Shown here piece by piece: positions 55,854-64,000 of a stretch of DNA of 64,000 bases. The DNA is from Alteromonadaceae bacterium. Lineage in GTDB: Bacteria; Pseudomonadota; Gammaproteobacteria; Enterobacterales; Alteromonadaceae. A program made the translations under genes and the position numbers. The notes below the pieces were generated by a model. It saw only the letters and a program-made list of their open reading frames with translations, searched no databases and had not been told where the DNA came from. The stretch is from positions 1-64,000 of the forward strand of contig JABXHM010000047.1 in the NCBI GenBank assembly GCA_013373625.1, read 5' to 3'. Each line of letters starts with the position of its first letter. Position 1 is the first letter of the stretch.

Positions 55854-57080
55854 AAACTGACTGAGACCCTTACGGGTAGCAGTGGCAAGTGACTGGGCGT
55901 GATCAGCCTGCGACACGCCGGATGCCATTGCGTGTTGAATAGTGTCACTCAGAGCGGAAATCTGACCTGCAACGTCGACAGCCTGAGCTTGTTGTGACTC
56001 CAACACATTGACCGAGTCCAGGATTAATTGAAAGGCGTTAATATTGTGCTTAAAGTCTTCCATCATTTGCGTGAAAGTAGACGATGTATCACCAATACTT
56101 TGCTGCATTTGCGTGGAGGCATCGATAAGTCGGCTGGATTCTTGTTGAGTTTCACCCACCAGAGTTTCCATTTCGTTCAAAAAGCTGCTGATCTGCTGGG
56201 TTGCGTCGGCCACTTTCGCCGACAAACTTCTTACTTCGTCAGCCACCACCGCAAAACCTCTGCCTGCCTCGCCGGCACGCGCCGCTTCGATGGCTGCGTT
56301 GAGCGCGAGCAGGTTAGTTTGATCGGCAAATCCCTCGACCATCTGTAATATATTACGAACATTTTCAGCATTGTTTTTTAAGCCATGTACAGTGGTAGAA
56401 AACTGATTGAGCAGTTCTGTGATGTTGTTAATTTGCTGTTTGGCAGCCACTAATGTTTGATTGGCCGTTTCTGCATTGCTTTGATTTTGCGTATTGGTGG
56501 TACTGACTTGTTCCGAAGCCGAGACAATATCATGAATACTGACACTGACCTGCTGAGACGATGTGCTGATGTTGTCACTCAGGCGCTTCTGTGTACCGGC
56601 TTGTTCGTCAACACTTTTTACTAATGAAGTGACATGTTCATTGGCTTCACTGGCTTGCTCGGCGTGCTGATAGACCTGTTCAATCAAACCACTTAAATTG
56701 TGGGCAAATTTATTGTAAGCATGGGAAAGCTCGCTGAATTCGTCGTGGGTAAAAGCCGGCAACCGGGTAGATAAATCACCCTGGGTATGATTGATATTAT
56801 TCAGCGTAGCCAGCAACGCCTTTACCGGCTTTACAATTAAGTGATGCAAATAAAATACGGTAAAAGCAAAACTCAGTGTGCTTAATACAAACAATACGAC
56901 CAATGCAGTTTGCAATGTGGTTTGCTGGTCTTTTGCTGTGTTCAACAGTTCGTAAAACAAATAAAAGTTGGCTATCTGGAACAAAAATAAAAACGAGATG
57001 TTACCCACGATTTTGCGGGTCAGGGTGTAAAAAAACGCTTTTTCTATTGCGTCATAGCTGCGTAAAAACCATTGCATCAT
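55842..57080 (-). CDS. Methyl-accepting chemotaxis protein without a large ligand domain
   Basis: The 412-residue product is a chemoreceptor with two N-terminal membrane helices (residues about 27-48 and 58-78) separated by only about ten residues, so there is no periplasmic ligand-binding domain. A HAMP segment ([20 protein letters not shown]) leads to the signalling domain with the hairpin tip [20 protein letters not shown] and [18 protein letters not shown]. It may sense an internal or membrane signal, or pair with another protein. Two adjacent ATG codons (57080 and 57077) are possible starts. No chemotaxis genes are nearby. Confidence 0.93.
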   Translation of the reverse strand: MMQWFLRSYDAIEKAFFYTLTRKIVGNISFLFLFQIANFYLFYELLNTAKDQQTTLQTALVVLFVLSTLSFAFTVFYLHHLIVKPVKALLATLNNINHTQGDLSTRLPAFTHDEFSELSHAYNKFAHNLSGLIEQVYQHAEQASEANEHVTSLVKSVDEQAGTQKRLSDNISTSSQQVSVSIHDIVSASEQVSTTNTQNQSNAETANQTLVAAKQQINNITELLNQFSTTVHGLKNNAENVRNILQMVEGFADQTNLLALNAAIEAARAGEAGRGFAVVADEVRSLSAKVADATQQISSFLNEMETLVGETQQESSRLIDASTQMQQSIGDTSSTFTQMMEDFKHNINAFQLILDSVNVLESQQAQAVDVAGQISALSDTIQHAMASGVSQADHAQSLATATRKGLSQFVVR

Positions 57081-57418
57081 AGATAATTTCTTCGCCTGTC
57101 ATGTAAAGTCAAATTGGGGCTTGTACGTACTTTAGTATAACCCAATGAGTAAATACACTTATTGTGCGAGATCATGATCAGTAAAGTGAAGGGGAATATC
57201 AATGACTTGAAGGATTCTCATAACTTGCAAGCAATGCAAACATGACAGGTATCGGTGACTAAGATCGTTACTATTAAAGTAGAACGCACAATTTTAACAG
57301 CCACAGCCACAGCCACAACCGCTATACCACCCATTCTGGCAATGCTGGTCGTAGAGGCAGTGCCAAAACAGGCGGCATCGGCAAAACTGATGGCTGGTCT
57401 GGATTAGCGCTTATGGGA
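57081..57418. other. Intergenic region with a CCACAG hexamer repeat
   Basis: Three tandem copies of a CAGCCA-type hexamer lie at about 57299-57318. A short plus-strand frame, 57255-57407 (GTG start, 50 codons), is open through it and gives a hydrophobic Ala/Thr-rich peptide, but the minus strand is also open there. No family is recognised and the case for a gene is weak. Confidence 0.35.
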
Positions 57419-57649
57419 TCAGTGTAAACGCGTGTTCAGTTCATCGATGACTTCTGCCCACTCTGCGTCGTCTGTCAGAGACTGCCGTAAAAAGTCTGCC
57501 TGGGATTTATTCCAAAACGGTGCTTCATGGATCGGTAGTGCAGACTTTAGCCCCCGGTGCTCCGAAATAAAACGTTCGATGTCGGCGTCATCCGCCGGTA
57601 AGCCTAACTGCACAAACAGGTCACTAAGATCAGGTCGTTGGGTAAACAT
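57419..57649 (-). CDS. DUF2789 protein
   Basis: The 76-residue product matches the DUF2789 family: DLSDLFVQLGLPADDADIER, HEAPFWNKSQADFLRQSL and DDAEWAEVIDELNTRL. It is a small acidic helical protein of unknown function. AGGAGA lies before the ATG. It stands alone. Confidence 0.9.
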   Translation of the reverse strand: MFTQRPDLSDLFVQLGLPADDADIERFISEHRGLKSALPIHEAPFWNKSQADFLRQSLTDDAEWAEVIDELNTRLH

Positions 57650-57903
57650 GGTGTTCTCCTGTTGTTTCTAACTATTACCACCTGTTTTTACGTGGTTTGT
57701 TAAGGTTTAGACCACTAAATCTTCTTCTGCCCTATGTGGACTGTTGCTGGAAAGTAAACAGCATTCTCTATCATAAGGCTCAAGCCAATATTTACGGTGG
57801 CAAGCCGTTATCACAGAGCTTATTGATCCAAAAGAACTGTCATTTTTACGCGTAGTTAATGATAAAGTGACACGCAGAAGAAATTAATACTTAGAGGTCA
57901 TGT

Positions 57904-58596
57904 ATGAATAGTCGCATGTTAATTATTGCCGGACTCACCATTTTACTTGCTGCAGGCGCTGCGTTTTATTTGTTTGCAGAGTCACCGGCTGTGTCTGAAG
58001 CTCAGTCACCGGTAAGCTCAACGTCAGTTCCCGCAAAAGCAGCAGAAACAGTTGAACCATCGCCGTCGGATATTCCTGATATGGCGATGGGTAACGCCAT
58101 GGCTGCGGTAGAGGTGATTGAGTACGCATCGTTTACCTGCCCACATTGTGCAGCTTTTCATAACAATCAGTTTAAGCAAATTAAAAAGAACTACATCGAT
58201 ACAGGTAAAATTAATTTTAAATTTCGCGAAGTATATTTTGATCAGTTTGGTTTAATCGCCTCAATGATAGGCCGCTGCGAAGGCTCCGACGCCTTCTATT
58301 TTGATTACATTGAGCAGGTGTTTGCCCAGCAAAAAGAGTGGATAGCCAGTCGCGATGGCGAATTAATTATGAAGGAACTGGCTAAAATTGGCACGTCAGC
58401 GGGACTAACAGAAGCCCAGTTAGGGACTTGCATGGCTGACAATGCAAAGGCTGAAACGCTGGTAGAGTGGTATAAACAGAATGCCGAACAGGACGGCATT
58501 CGGTCAACGCCCAGCTTTGTGATCAACGGCGAGTTGCATGGCAATATGCCCTATGAAGAGTTTGCTGACATACTCGACGCTAAGCTTGGTTTGTAG
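57904..58596 (+). CDS. DsbA-family periplasmic thiol oxidoreductase
   Basis: The 230-residue product is a thioredoxin-fold protein of the DsbA/DsbG (Thioredoxin_4) type. The N-terminal helix (MLIIAGLTILLAAGAAFYLF) acts as signal or anchor, followed by a low-complexity Ser/Pro linker of about 35 residues. The active site is C79-P-H-C82 in FTCPHCAAF, and the cis-proline loop is RSTPSFVING. Family members form or reshuffle disulfides in the periplasm. The long linker suggests a membrane-tethered enzyme. GAGG precedes the ATG. No DsbB partner gene is seen. Confidence 0.92.
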   Translation: MNSRMLIIAGLTILLAAGAAFYLFAESPAVSEAQSPVSSTSVPAKAAETVEPSPSDIPDMAMGNAMAAVEVIEYASFTCPHCAAFHNNQFKQIKKNYIDTGKINFKFREVYFDQFGLIASMIGRCEGSDAFYFDYIEQVFAQQKEWIASRDGELIMKELAKIGTSAGLTEAQLGTCMADNAKAETLVEWYKQNAEQDGIRSTPSFVINGELHGNMPYEEFADILDAKLGL

Positions 58597-58635
58597 TTCG
58601 CGACCAAACCTGAATAGTTAATCAGAATCATCAGG

Positions 58636-58667
58636 CGCGGCTGTACGCTTTAATGGGAACAGCCGCG
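58636..58667 (+). terminator. Hairpin after the DsbA-like gene
   Basis: CGCGGCTGT (58636-58644) pairs perfectly with ACAGCCGCG (58659-58667) around a 14-base loop, 40 bases after the stop codon. No T-run follows, so it is a doubtful terminator. Confidence 0.4.
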
Positions 58668-58684
58668 ACCTGCGCGCCGTCGTT

Positions 58685-58839
58685 TTATAACTCAACGTTC
58701 AGGTGGATGTTTGCTTCTTCTGCGACCTTGTCAGACACTGACTTTGAGTTGCTTTGTACCCCTAAAAAGACCACTGATATACAGTGTTGTTTAATGGCTG
58801 ATAACCGATGTTGATATCTGAAAACATGGGGTCAAACAT
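58685..58839 (-). pseudogene. Possible small gene with a frameshift at a T-run
   Basis: From ATG 58839, after AAAAGAGA, the minus strand reads MFDPMFSDINIGYQPLNNTV and reaches a stop at 58762-58764, right at a run of five T residues. A slip of -1 at that run would continue into LGVQSNSKSVSDKVAEEANI and end at 58685, for about 51 residues in total. Both halves look protein-like, but no family is recognised. It may be a decayed gene, a sequence error or a programmed frameshift; chance is also possible. Confidence 0.25.
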
Positions 58840-59131
58840 CAGTCTCTTTTCAATTTATTTGTACTCAAGTGAACAATTCACCCAACGTATCATCAATATC
58901 TGAGCGGTAATAAACGCCGACTGCAAGCATTTGAAAGCAACACTACTTTTAAATAACAACAGCACAATATGCAGTCGAACTTAGTTAAAACATGAGGTAC
59001 AGTAATCTTATGTGTTGTACGACGTTATGCGCTGAGGCTGTGCTGTCAGGCGTGACATCGGTGTTACATAAGCGTGCGTTGCCAAACGTACTCTCATTGG
59101 TTAGCGCATTTGCAATAAAGCAGGGCCGGTT

Positions 59132-59857
59132 ATGACGACTTCACCAACCAAGCACCATCAGGATTTTACTTACCGGGGTGAAAGCATGACCCGGGTAGAA
59201 ACGTTTGTAGCAGCAGCATTTGCCTTTGCGGTAACCATGTTGGTTATTTCAGTGGGGGCTATCCCGCAAAATATTGATGAATTTATTATTGCTTGCAAAC
59301 AAATCCCGGCTTTTGCTGCCAGTTTTGCCGTGCTCACCAGAATTTGGCATACCCATGCGGTTTGGAGTCGTCGGTATGGTCTGGAAGATGCCTGGACAAT
59401 TGTGATGAGTTGCGCGTTAATTTTTTTGGTGTTGATTTACGTGTATCCGCTGCGATTTATGATGGAATCGCTCTTTGCGCTAATATCTGGCGGCTTTTTT
59501 CCCCGTTCAATGTCATTTAATGAAGACTGGCAAGTCCGTTTTGTGTTTGGCTTTTACGCAGTTGGCTTTATGCTGTTATGCTTAAACTTTATCGCTTTGT
59601 ACGCCTATGCCAGCCGCCAGGCACTTCGCCCTGAGATGTCAGCGATTGAACGTTTCGATTGCAATACCGAAATCTACTCCTGGTCAGCGACCTTCACGAT
59701 AAGTTCCCTGTCACTAATACTCTCTATAGCGCTGCCTATGGAGCAAATGCAGTTTGCTGGTTTTATCTATTTCATGTTGTTTCCTGTGCTCACTATTCAG
59801 GGCTTCATGCGCGGCAATAAGCGCCGCACCCTTTCGCGTGGAGAGCGAGTTACCTGA
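59132..59857 (+). CDS. TMEM175-like membrane protein
   Basis: The 241-residue product is of the TMEM175/DUF1211 family, bacterial members of which form potassium-permeable channels. The family motif is in RVETFVAAAFAFAVTMLVIS, and about six membrane helices follow in two sets (IPAFAASFAVLTRIWHTHAV; FGFYAVGFMLLCLNFIALYA; FTISSLSLILSIALPMEQMQ). Bacterial TMEM175 has the pattern R-x3-F-S-D; here VAA replaces the Ser-Asp, so conduction is uncertain. The ATG follows AGGGCCGG. It stands alone before the efflux operon. Confidence 0.82.
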   Translation: MTTSPTKHHQDFTYRGESMTRVETFVAAAFAFAVTMLVISVGAIPQNIDEFIIACKQIPAFAASFAVLTRIWHTHAVWSRRYGLEDAWTIVMSCALIFLVLIYVYPLRFMMESLFALISGGFFPRSMSFNEDWQVRFVFGFYAVGFMLLCLNFIALYAYASRQALRPEMSAIERFDCNTEIYSWSATFTISSLSLILSIALPMEQMQFAGFIYFMLFPVLTIQGFMRGNKRRTLSRGERVT

Positions 59858-60077
59858 TATCACACATTGTGTATTTAATTAGTCGCTGGGTTTTGAGGCA
59901 AAAACTTCATTGTCAGTTGTCATGAACATGAGCAAACAATCAATATTCCCCCTGTAATATCAGAGTCCGCTTTTGATCTAAGTGCCAACCGAAGCGGTAC
60001 AAAACCTCAATGGTCATAAAACCAGTTGGCTACAAGGTACGAGTTGTAGTTGCTGACAGATAACCTGATAGGTGAAA

Positions 60078-61301
60078 ATGAAAATACTCACAGGTTTGGT
60101 CTCGCTTAGTCTAATCGGCATAGTGGCGTGTACAGAGAGCACCACAGACCAAAATAGTGCTTCGACTGAACAATCGCCCCCTGCAAAACCCGTTACTGTA
60201 ATGGAGATTCAGCCGCAGGATATTGCGCTCGGCGAGGTTTTACCTGGCAGAGTGGAGGCGGTGACATCTGCCGAAATTCGCCCACAGGTCAGTGGTGTTA
60301 TCCAAGCTATCCATTTTGAACAAGGGAGCATGGTAACCAAGGGGCAACAGTTATATCAGATTGACGATGCAAAGTATAAAACCCAGCTGCAGCGAGCGCA
60401 GGCGAATTTACAAAATGCGCAGGCTGAGCTGGACCTGGCAAAGACGTTGTTGGAGCGTTCTCAAAGTCTGGCCAGCACTAATACTATAAGCCAGCAAGAA
60501 CTCGACAATGCTCAGGCCCGTGAAGCACAAGCTAAAGCCGCCGTTGCACTTAGTAATGCTGAGGTTGAAGCGGCAAAAATTGATCTCACATACACCAAAG
60601 TTTACGCACCAATATCTGGCTATATCGGTCCATCCGCCGTGACGCAAGGGGCGCTTGTAACCGCCCGACAGATAGAAGCATTAGCCGTAGTGCGTCAGAT
60701 TGACCCAATTTATGTGGATGTGTCACAAACTGCCTCAAAAATGCAGCACCTGCAAACGAATCTAATATCCGATCGAATAGAGCAAAAGGACAAGCGCGAT
60801 TACGAAGTACAGTTGTTCATTGGTGAATCAGATGTGTTGTATCCGCACAAGGGGCATTTTTTTGCCAGCGAATTAGCGGTAGATCCCGATACCGGTATGA
60901 CACGCCTGAGAATGAGGTTTGAAAATCCTGATTCCGCCTTGCTGCCCGGTATGTACGTTCGCGCAAGAATAATGAACAGTAATTCGCAGCAATACATAGT
61001 TGTACCGCAAAAAGCCGTTAGCATTGCACCTGACGGGTCTAAATCGGTTTGGCTGGTTAAACAAAATAACCGGGCTCAAAAAGTGCAGATCAGCACTTCC
61101 GGTACGCATCAGAATAACTGGATCGTTAACAGAGGTTTAAAAGCAGGAGACAAGGTGATTGTTGAAGGAACAATGATGTTAAAACCGGACGCTAAAGTAA
61201 CACCGCAATCGTCGTCGCCACAAGATAATGCCTCTTCGAAAACGTCTCAGGCTGATGACGCAAATAACCCAGCAACGCAGTCTCAAAGTCATTCCCAATG
61301 A
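60078..61301 (+). CDS. RND efflux periplasmic adaptor (AcrA/MexA family)
   Basis: The 407-residue product is a membrane-fusion protein linking an RND pump to an outer-membrane channel. It is a lipoprotein (LIGIVAC, lipid on C at about residue 18) with the lipoyl half-motif VTSAEIRPQVSGVIQAIHFE, a long helical hairpin (about 90-160) and beta-barrel segments (VYAPISGYIGPSAVTQGALV; PDSALLPGMYVRARI). A hydrophilic Ser/Gln-rich tail follows. ATG 60078 is chosen over GTG 60072 because TAGGTGA is correctly placed for it. Its stop overlaps the pump start (ATGA). No regulator or outer-membrane channel gene is in view. Confidence 0.95.
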   Translation: MKILTGLVSLSLIGIVACTESTTDQNSASTEQSPPAKPVTVMEIQPQDIALGEVLPGRVEAVTSAEIRPQVSGVIQAIHFEQGSMVTKGQQLYQIDDAKYKTQLQRAQANLQNAQAELDLAKTLLERSQSLASTNTISQQELDNAQAREAQAKAAVALSNAEVEAAKIDLTYTKVYAPISGYIGPSAVTQGALVTARQIEALAVVRQIDPIYVDVSQTASKMQHLQTNLISDRIEQKDKRDYEVQLFIGESDVLYPHKGHFFASELAVDPDTGMTRLRMRFENPDSALLPGMYVRARIMNSNSQQYIVVPQKAVSIAPDGSKSVWLVKQNNRAQKVQISTSGTHQNNWIVNRGLKAGDKVIVEGTMMLKPDAKVTPQSSSPQDNASSKTSQADDANNPATQSQSHSQ

Positions 61302-64000
61302 TTGCTAATTTTTTTATTCAGCGACCCGTTTTCGCGTGGGTGATTGCCATTGTAATTATGGGCGCCGGGATTCTGTCAATCAACAATTTACCTGTAGAGC
61401 AATACCCTAATATCGCGGCTCCAAAGGTATCGATTTCAGCCACTTACCCTGGTGCGTCTGCACAAACTCTGGAAGATACGGTAACCCAGGTTATTGAGCA
61501 GAATTTAACCGGTATTGATAATCTTCGCTATATTCAATCGGAAAGCTCGTCGTCGGGGCGTGCCAGCATTACGTTAACCTTTAACCCCGGTACAGATGCC
61601 GATATTGCGCAGGTACAAACGCAGAACAAGGTATCTCAGGCTCAGTCGTCTCTGCCGCAAGCTGTTCAGCAACAAGGCGTTGCCGTTCGTAAAGCCGGTA
61701 GCAGCTATGCCTTAATTGTCAGCTTTTACTCGACTGACGAGTCTTATGGTCGCAATGAGATTTCTGACTTTCTTGCGTCAACGTTGGAGGAACCATTAAG
61801 TCGGGTTAATGGGGTGGGGCAAATCAGAACGTTTGGCCCGGAGCATGCAATGCGCATATGGCTGAATCCGCAACAAATGTACAAATTTAACATTACCACT
61901 GACGATGTGGTGAGCGCTATTCGACAGCAAAATGTGCAGCTTGCAACCGGTCAAATAGGCGGGGCGCCGAGCGTTGAAGGTCAGCAACTTAACGCCACAA
62001 TTACAGCGCAATCGCTGTTCCGGACAGTAGAAGAGTTTGAAAATATACTGCTGGTAGTCGATGAGGGCGGTGCAATGGTTACGCTTGGCGATGTGGCAAG
62101 GGTAGAAATTGGCGCCGAAAATTACAATGTAATTGGACGCTACAATGGTCAACCTGCATCCGGTATTGCTATTGAATTATCACCTAACGCCAATGCTCTG
62201 GCTACCATTGAAGCCGTAAAACAACGGGTAGATGAATTTGGCGATATTATTCCGCAGCAGCTCAAAGTTGAATACCCGGTGGACATTTCTCCCTTTGTGG
62301 AAGCATCTGTTTATGAGGTAGTTAAAACACTGGCGATTGCGGTGGTATTGGTCGTGTTGGTGATTTACGTTTTCTTGCAAACTACCAGAGCAACCTTCAT
62401 TCCGTCTGTGGCTATTCCGGTGGTATTACTTGGCACTTTTGCTTTTCTGTATGCATTTGGTTACTCAATCAATGTGTTAACCCTGTTTGCGCTTGTGCTT
62501 GCAATTGGCATGCTGGTGGACGATGCCATTGTCGTCACTGAGAATGTTGAAAACAAGCTGGAAAACAATGCGGACATGTCGCCGAAAGAGGCGGCCAGAG
62601 CAGCCATGAAGGAAATATCAGGGGCGTTAATTGGTACAACAGCTGTTATTTGGGCAGTGTTTATCCCCATTACGTTTTTTTCGGGTTCGACCGGGGTTAT
62701 TTACCGACAGTTTGCGATTACCATTTCGGTAGCAATGGGCATTTCACTATTTATCGCTTTGAGCTTGTCTCCTTCACTCTGTGCAATTGTGCTAAAGCAA
62801 AGCAAGTCGATAAAAAATAAAGGCTTTTTTGGTTTGTTTAATGCTGCATTTAAAAAAATGCGTCACGGACATGAACGATTGCTGTCGACACTGTTAACTA
62901 ATCGTTTCGTATTACCACTGGTTTTTGTCGGGATGGTCGTAGTCACTGCTGCGATTTTTGTCCGGATCCCTTCATCGTTTTTGCCGGATGAAGATCAAGG
63001 ACGAATGTTCACACTTGTACAAGGTCCCGTTAGCTCAAGTTTGCAACAAACGCTTGAGATTAATAAACAAGTTGAGGACTTTTACTTAAATCAAACCGAT
63101 GGTGCCGTTGAGGGATTATTTACGGCTGCAGGCTTTAGTTTTTCGGGGAACAGTCAGAATGTCGGGATCGCGTTTATTAAAATGAAAGACTGGGCTAAAC
63201 GCAGTGACGACCAGAGTGTCTTTGCTATCAGCAAAAAAGCCGGTGTGGCACTCTCTGGTGTAAAGGATGCGATGATCATTCCGGTGGTACCGCCAGCCAT
63301 ACAAGCTTTAGGGAATTCGAGCGGCTTTGAGTTTCAACTGGTAGACCGGGCTGGTTTAGGCCAGCAGGCACTAAATCAGGCGATGCAGTCACTACTCGGC
63401 CAAGCCAACGCTAACAGCAAACTCAGCAATGTACGTTTTAACGGTTTGGCACCGAGCCCACAGTATAATATCGATATAGATCGAGCTAAAGCACGCGCCA
63501 TGGGCGTGCCGATTAGCACAATAAACCAAACATTAAGAACGGCGCTTGGCGGCGCTTACGTAAACGATTTTATTGATAACGGACGCACCAAACGGGTTTA
63601 CACACAAGCTGATGCGCCGTATCGCATGTTACCCGAGGACATTGATTTGTGGTACGTGCGTAACCAGAATGGCGCGATGGTGCCTATTTCTGAGTTTGGT
63701 GAAGGGGAGTGGACCTACGGAGCGCCAAAACTGACCCGGTTTAATGGCAGTTCATCGGTTGAAATTCAGGGCGAAGCAACAGCTGGAACCAGTTCAGGTG
63801 AAGCGCTCAATGAACTGGCAGCATTAGCCGACACTTTACCTGACGGAATTAGTTTGGAATGGACTGGTTTATCCTACGAAGAAAAACAATCGGCTGGCCA
63901 GGTGTGGATTGTATACCTCATCAGTGTAATCGCTGTATTTCTGGCTTTGTCGGCGCTGTATGAAAGCTGGACTATTCCTTTTGCGATTATGCTTACTGTG
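61298..64000 (+). CDS. RND efflux pump inner-membrane transporter (AcrB/MexB type), partial
   Basis: The frame starts at ATG 61298, overlapping the adaptor stop, and is open for 901 codons to the window end; family members are about 1030-1050 residues, so roughly 140 are missing. It begins MIANFFIQRPVFAWVIAIVI, has the docking and porter segments (EQYPNIAAPKVSISATYPGA), and the proton-relay pair D408/D409 in IGMLVDDAIVVTENVE. The second half repeats the fold (SSFLPDEDQGRMF). The conserved TM10 Lys lies beyond the window. Substrates of close relatives are drugs, dyes and bile-like amphipaths. The outer-membrane partner may be TolC or an unseen downstream gene. Confidence 0.95.
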   Translation, partial: MIANFFIQRPVFAWVIAIVIMGAGILSINNLPVEQYPNIAAPKVSISATYPGASAQTLEDTVTQVIEQNLTGIDNLRYIQSESSSSGRASITLTFNPGTDADIAQVQTQNKVSQAQSSLPQAVQQQGVAVRKAGSSYALIVSFYSTDESYGRNEISDFLASTLEEPLSRVNGVGQIRTFGPEHAMRIWLNPQQMYKFNITTDDVVSAIRQQNVQLATGQIGGAPSVEGQQLNATITAQSLFRTVEEFENILLVVDEGGAMVTLGDVARVEIGAENYNVIGRYNGQPASGIAIELSPNANALATIEAVKQRVDEFGDIIPQQLKVEYPVDISPFVEASVYEVVKTLAIAVVLVVLVIYVFLQTTRATFIPSVAIPVVLLGTFAFLYAFGYSINVLTLFALVLAIGMLVDDAIVVTENVENKLENNADMSPKEAARAAMKEISGALIGTTAVIWAVFIPITFFSGSTGVIYRQFAITISVAMGISLFIALSLSPSLCAIVLKQSKSIKNKGFFGLFNAAFKKMRHGHERLLSTLLTNRFVLPLVFVGMVVVTAAIFVRIPSSFLPDEDQGRMFTLVQGPVSSSLQQTLEINKQVEDFYLNQTDGAVEGLFTAAGFSFSGNSQNVGIAFIKMKDWAKRSDDQSVFAISKKAGVALSGVKDAMIIPVVPPAIQALGNSSGFEFQLVDRAGLGQQALNQAMQSLLGQANANSKLSNVRFNGLAPSPQYNIDIDRAKARAMGVPISTINQTLRTALGGAYVNDFIDNGRTKRVYTQADAPYRMLPEDIDLWYVRNQNGAMVPISEFGEGEWTYGAPKLTRFNGSSSVEIQGEATAGTSSGEALNELAALADTLPDGISLEWTGLSYEEKQSAGQVWIVYLISVIAVFLALSALYESWTIPFAIMLTV

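Larger units (their letters stand above)
58597..59131. other. Long intergenic region with a hairpin and a gene-like fragment
   Basis: This 535-base gap holds the hairpin at 58636-58667 and a possible frameshifted small gene on the minus strand (58685-58839). The remainder, 58840-59131, shows nothing recognisable and should contain the promoter of the TMEM175-like gene. Confidence 0.5.

Noticed and set aside
57299-57318. CAGCCA tandem repeat considered as the start of a CRISPR or larger tandem array
   Set aside because: Only about three hexamer copies, with no spacers and no further repeats in the region.

Overview
The window is chromosomal DNA from a Gram-negative gammaproteobacterium, most likely a marine member of the Alteromonadales (Alteromonas or Paraglaciecola type). 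The evidence is the order rimP-nusA-infB-rbfA-truB-rpsO, ahpC-ahpF, a DgcN/DgcA pair known from marine Alteromonadales, a PEP-CTERM protein, lipoprotein-type RND efflux, several alteromonad-type hypothetical families and a moderate GC content. The genus cannot be fixed from the sequence alone.

Layout. Positions 1-1860 are a mobile-element scar. They hold the 3' part of an IS3-family transposase, a MobC-like gene cut by that insertion, a 16-base copy of the 3' end of initiator tRNA-fMet followed by its terminator (a likely attachment site), a second decayed IS end and the tail of an HD-GYP gene. Positions 1978-8503 carry the translation/transcription operon rimP-nusA-infB-rbfA-truB, then rpsO with its own promoter and terminator; pnp, usually next, is absent. 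Positions 8600-20400 hold a CHASE hybrid histidine kinase, a lipoprotein, a patatin, a coiled-coil membrane protein, a thioredoxin-fold protein coupled to a GNAT-nitrilase fusion, a 2OG-Fe(II) oxygenase and a TPR protein with a degenerate receiver. Positions 20897-30500 hold ahpC-ahpF, small membrane proteins, a secreted GH9 glucanase, an aldo/keto reductase and the radical-SAM protein YgiQ.

Positions 30900-36656 are a divergent pair: a dCache-PAS hybrid kinase with receiver and Hpt, and a REC-PAS-GGDEF-EAL protein, which looks like a local phosphorelay into c-di-GMP. Positions 36800-40500 hold an EVE protein, the D-glutamate genes dgcN-dgcA and an adenine-deaminase-like enzyme with an altered active-site motif. 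Positions 40690-50460 hold envelope and accessory genes: DUF3859, a YCF48-like protein, DUF445, a second patatin, a secreted peptide with three GKPPFKR repeats, a periplasmic retropepsin, a lipoprotein hydrolase, a PEP-CTERM protein and a photolyase. Positions 50760-55420 hold a probably exported adenine-deaminase-like lipoprotein next to a HupE/UreJ membrane protein, and a SatD-like/DUF3307 gene pair. The rest holds a chemoreceptor, a DsbA-like thiol protein, a TMEM175-like channel and an RND adaptor-pump operon that runs off the end.

The best candidates for undescribed biology are the GKPPFKR repeat peptide, the lipoprotein deaminase with its HupE-like partner, the SatD-DUF3307 pair and the tRNA-fMet integration scar.
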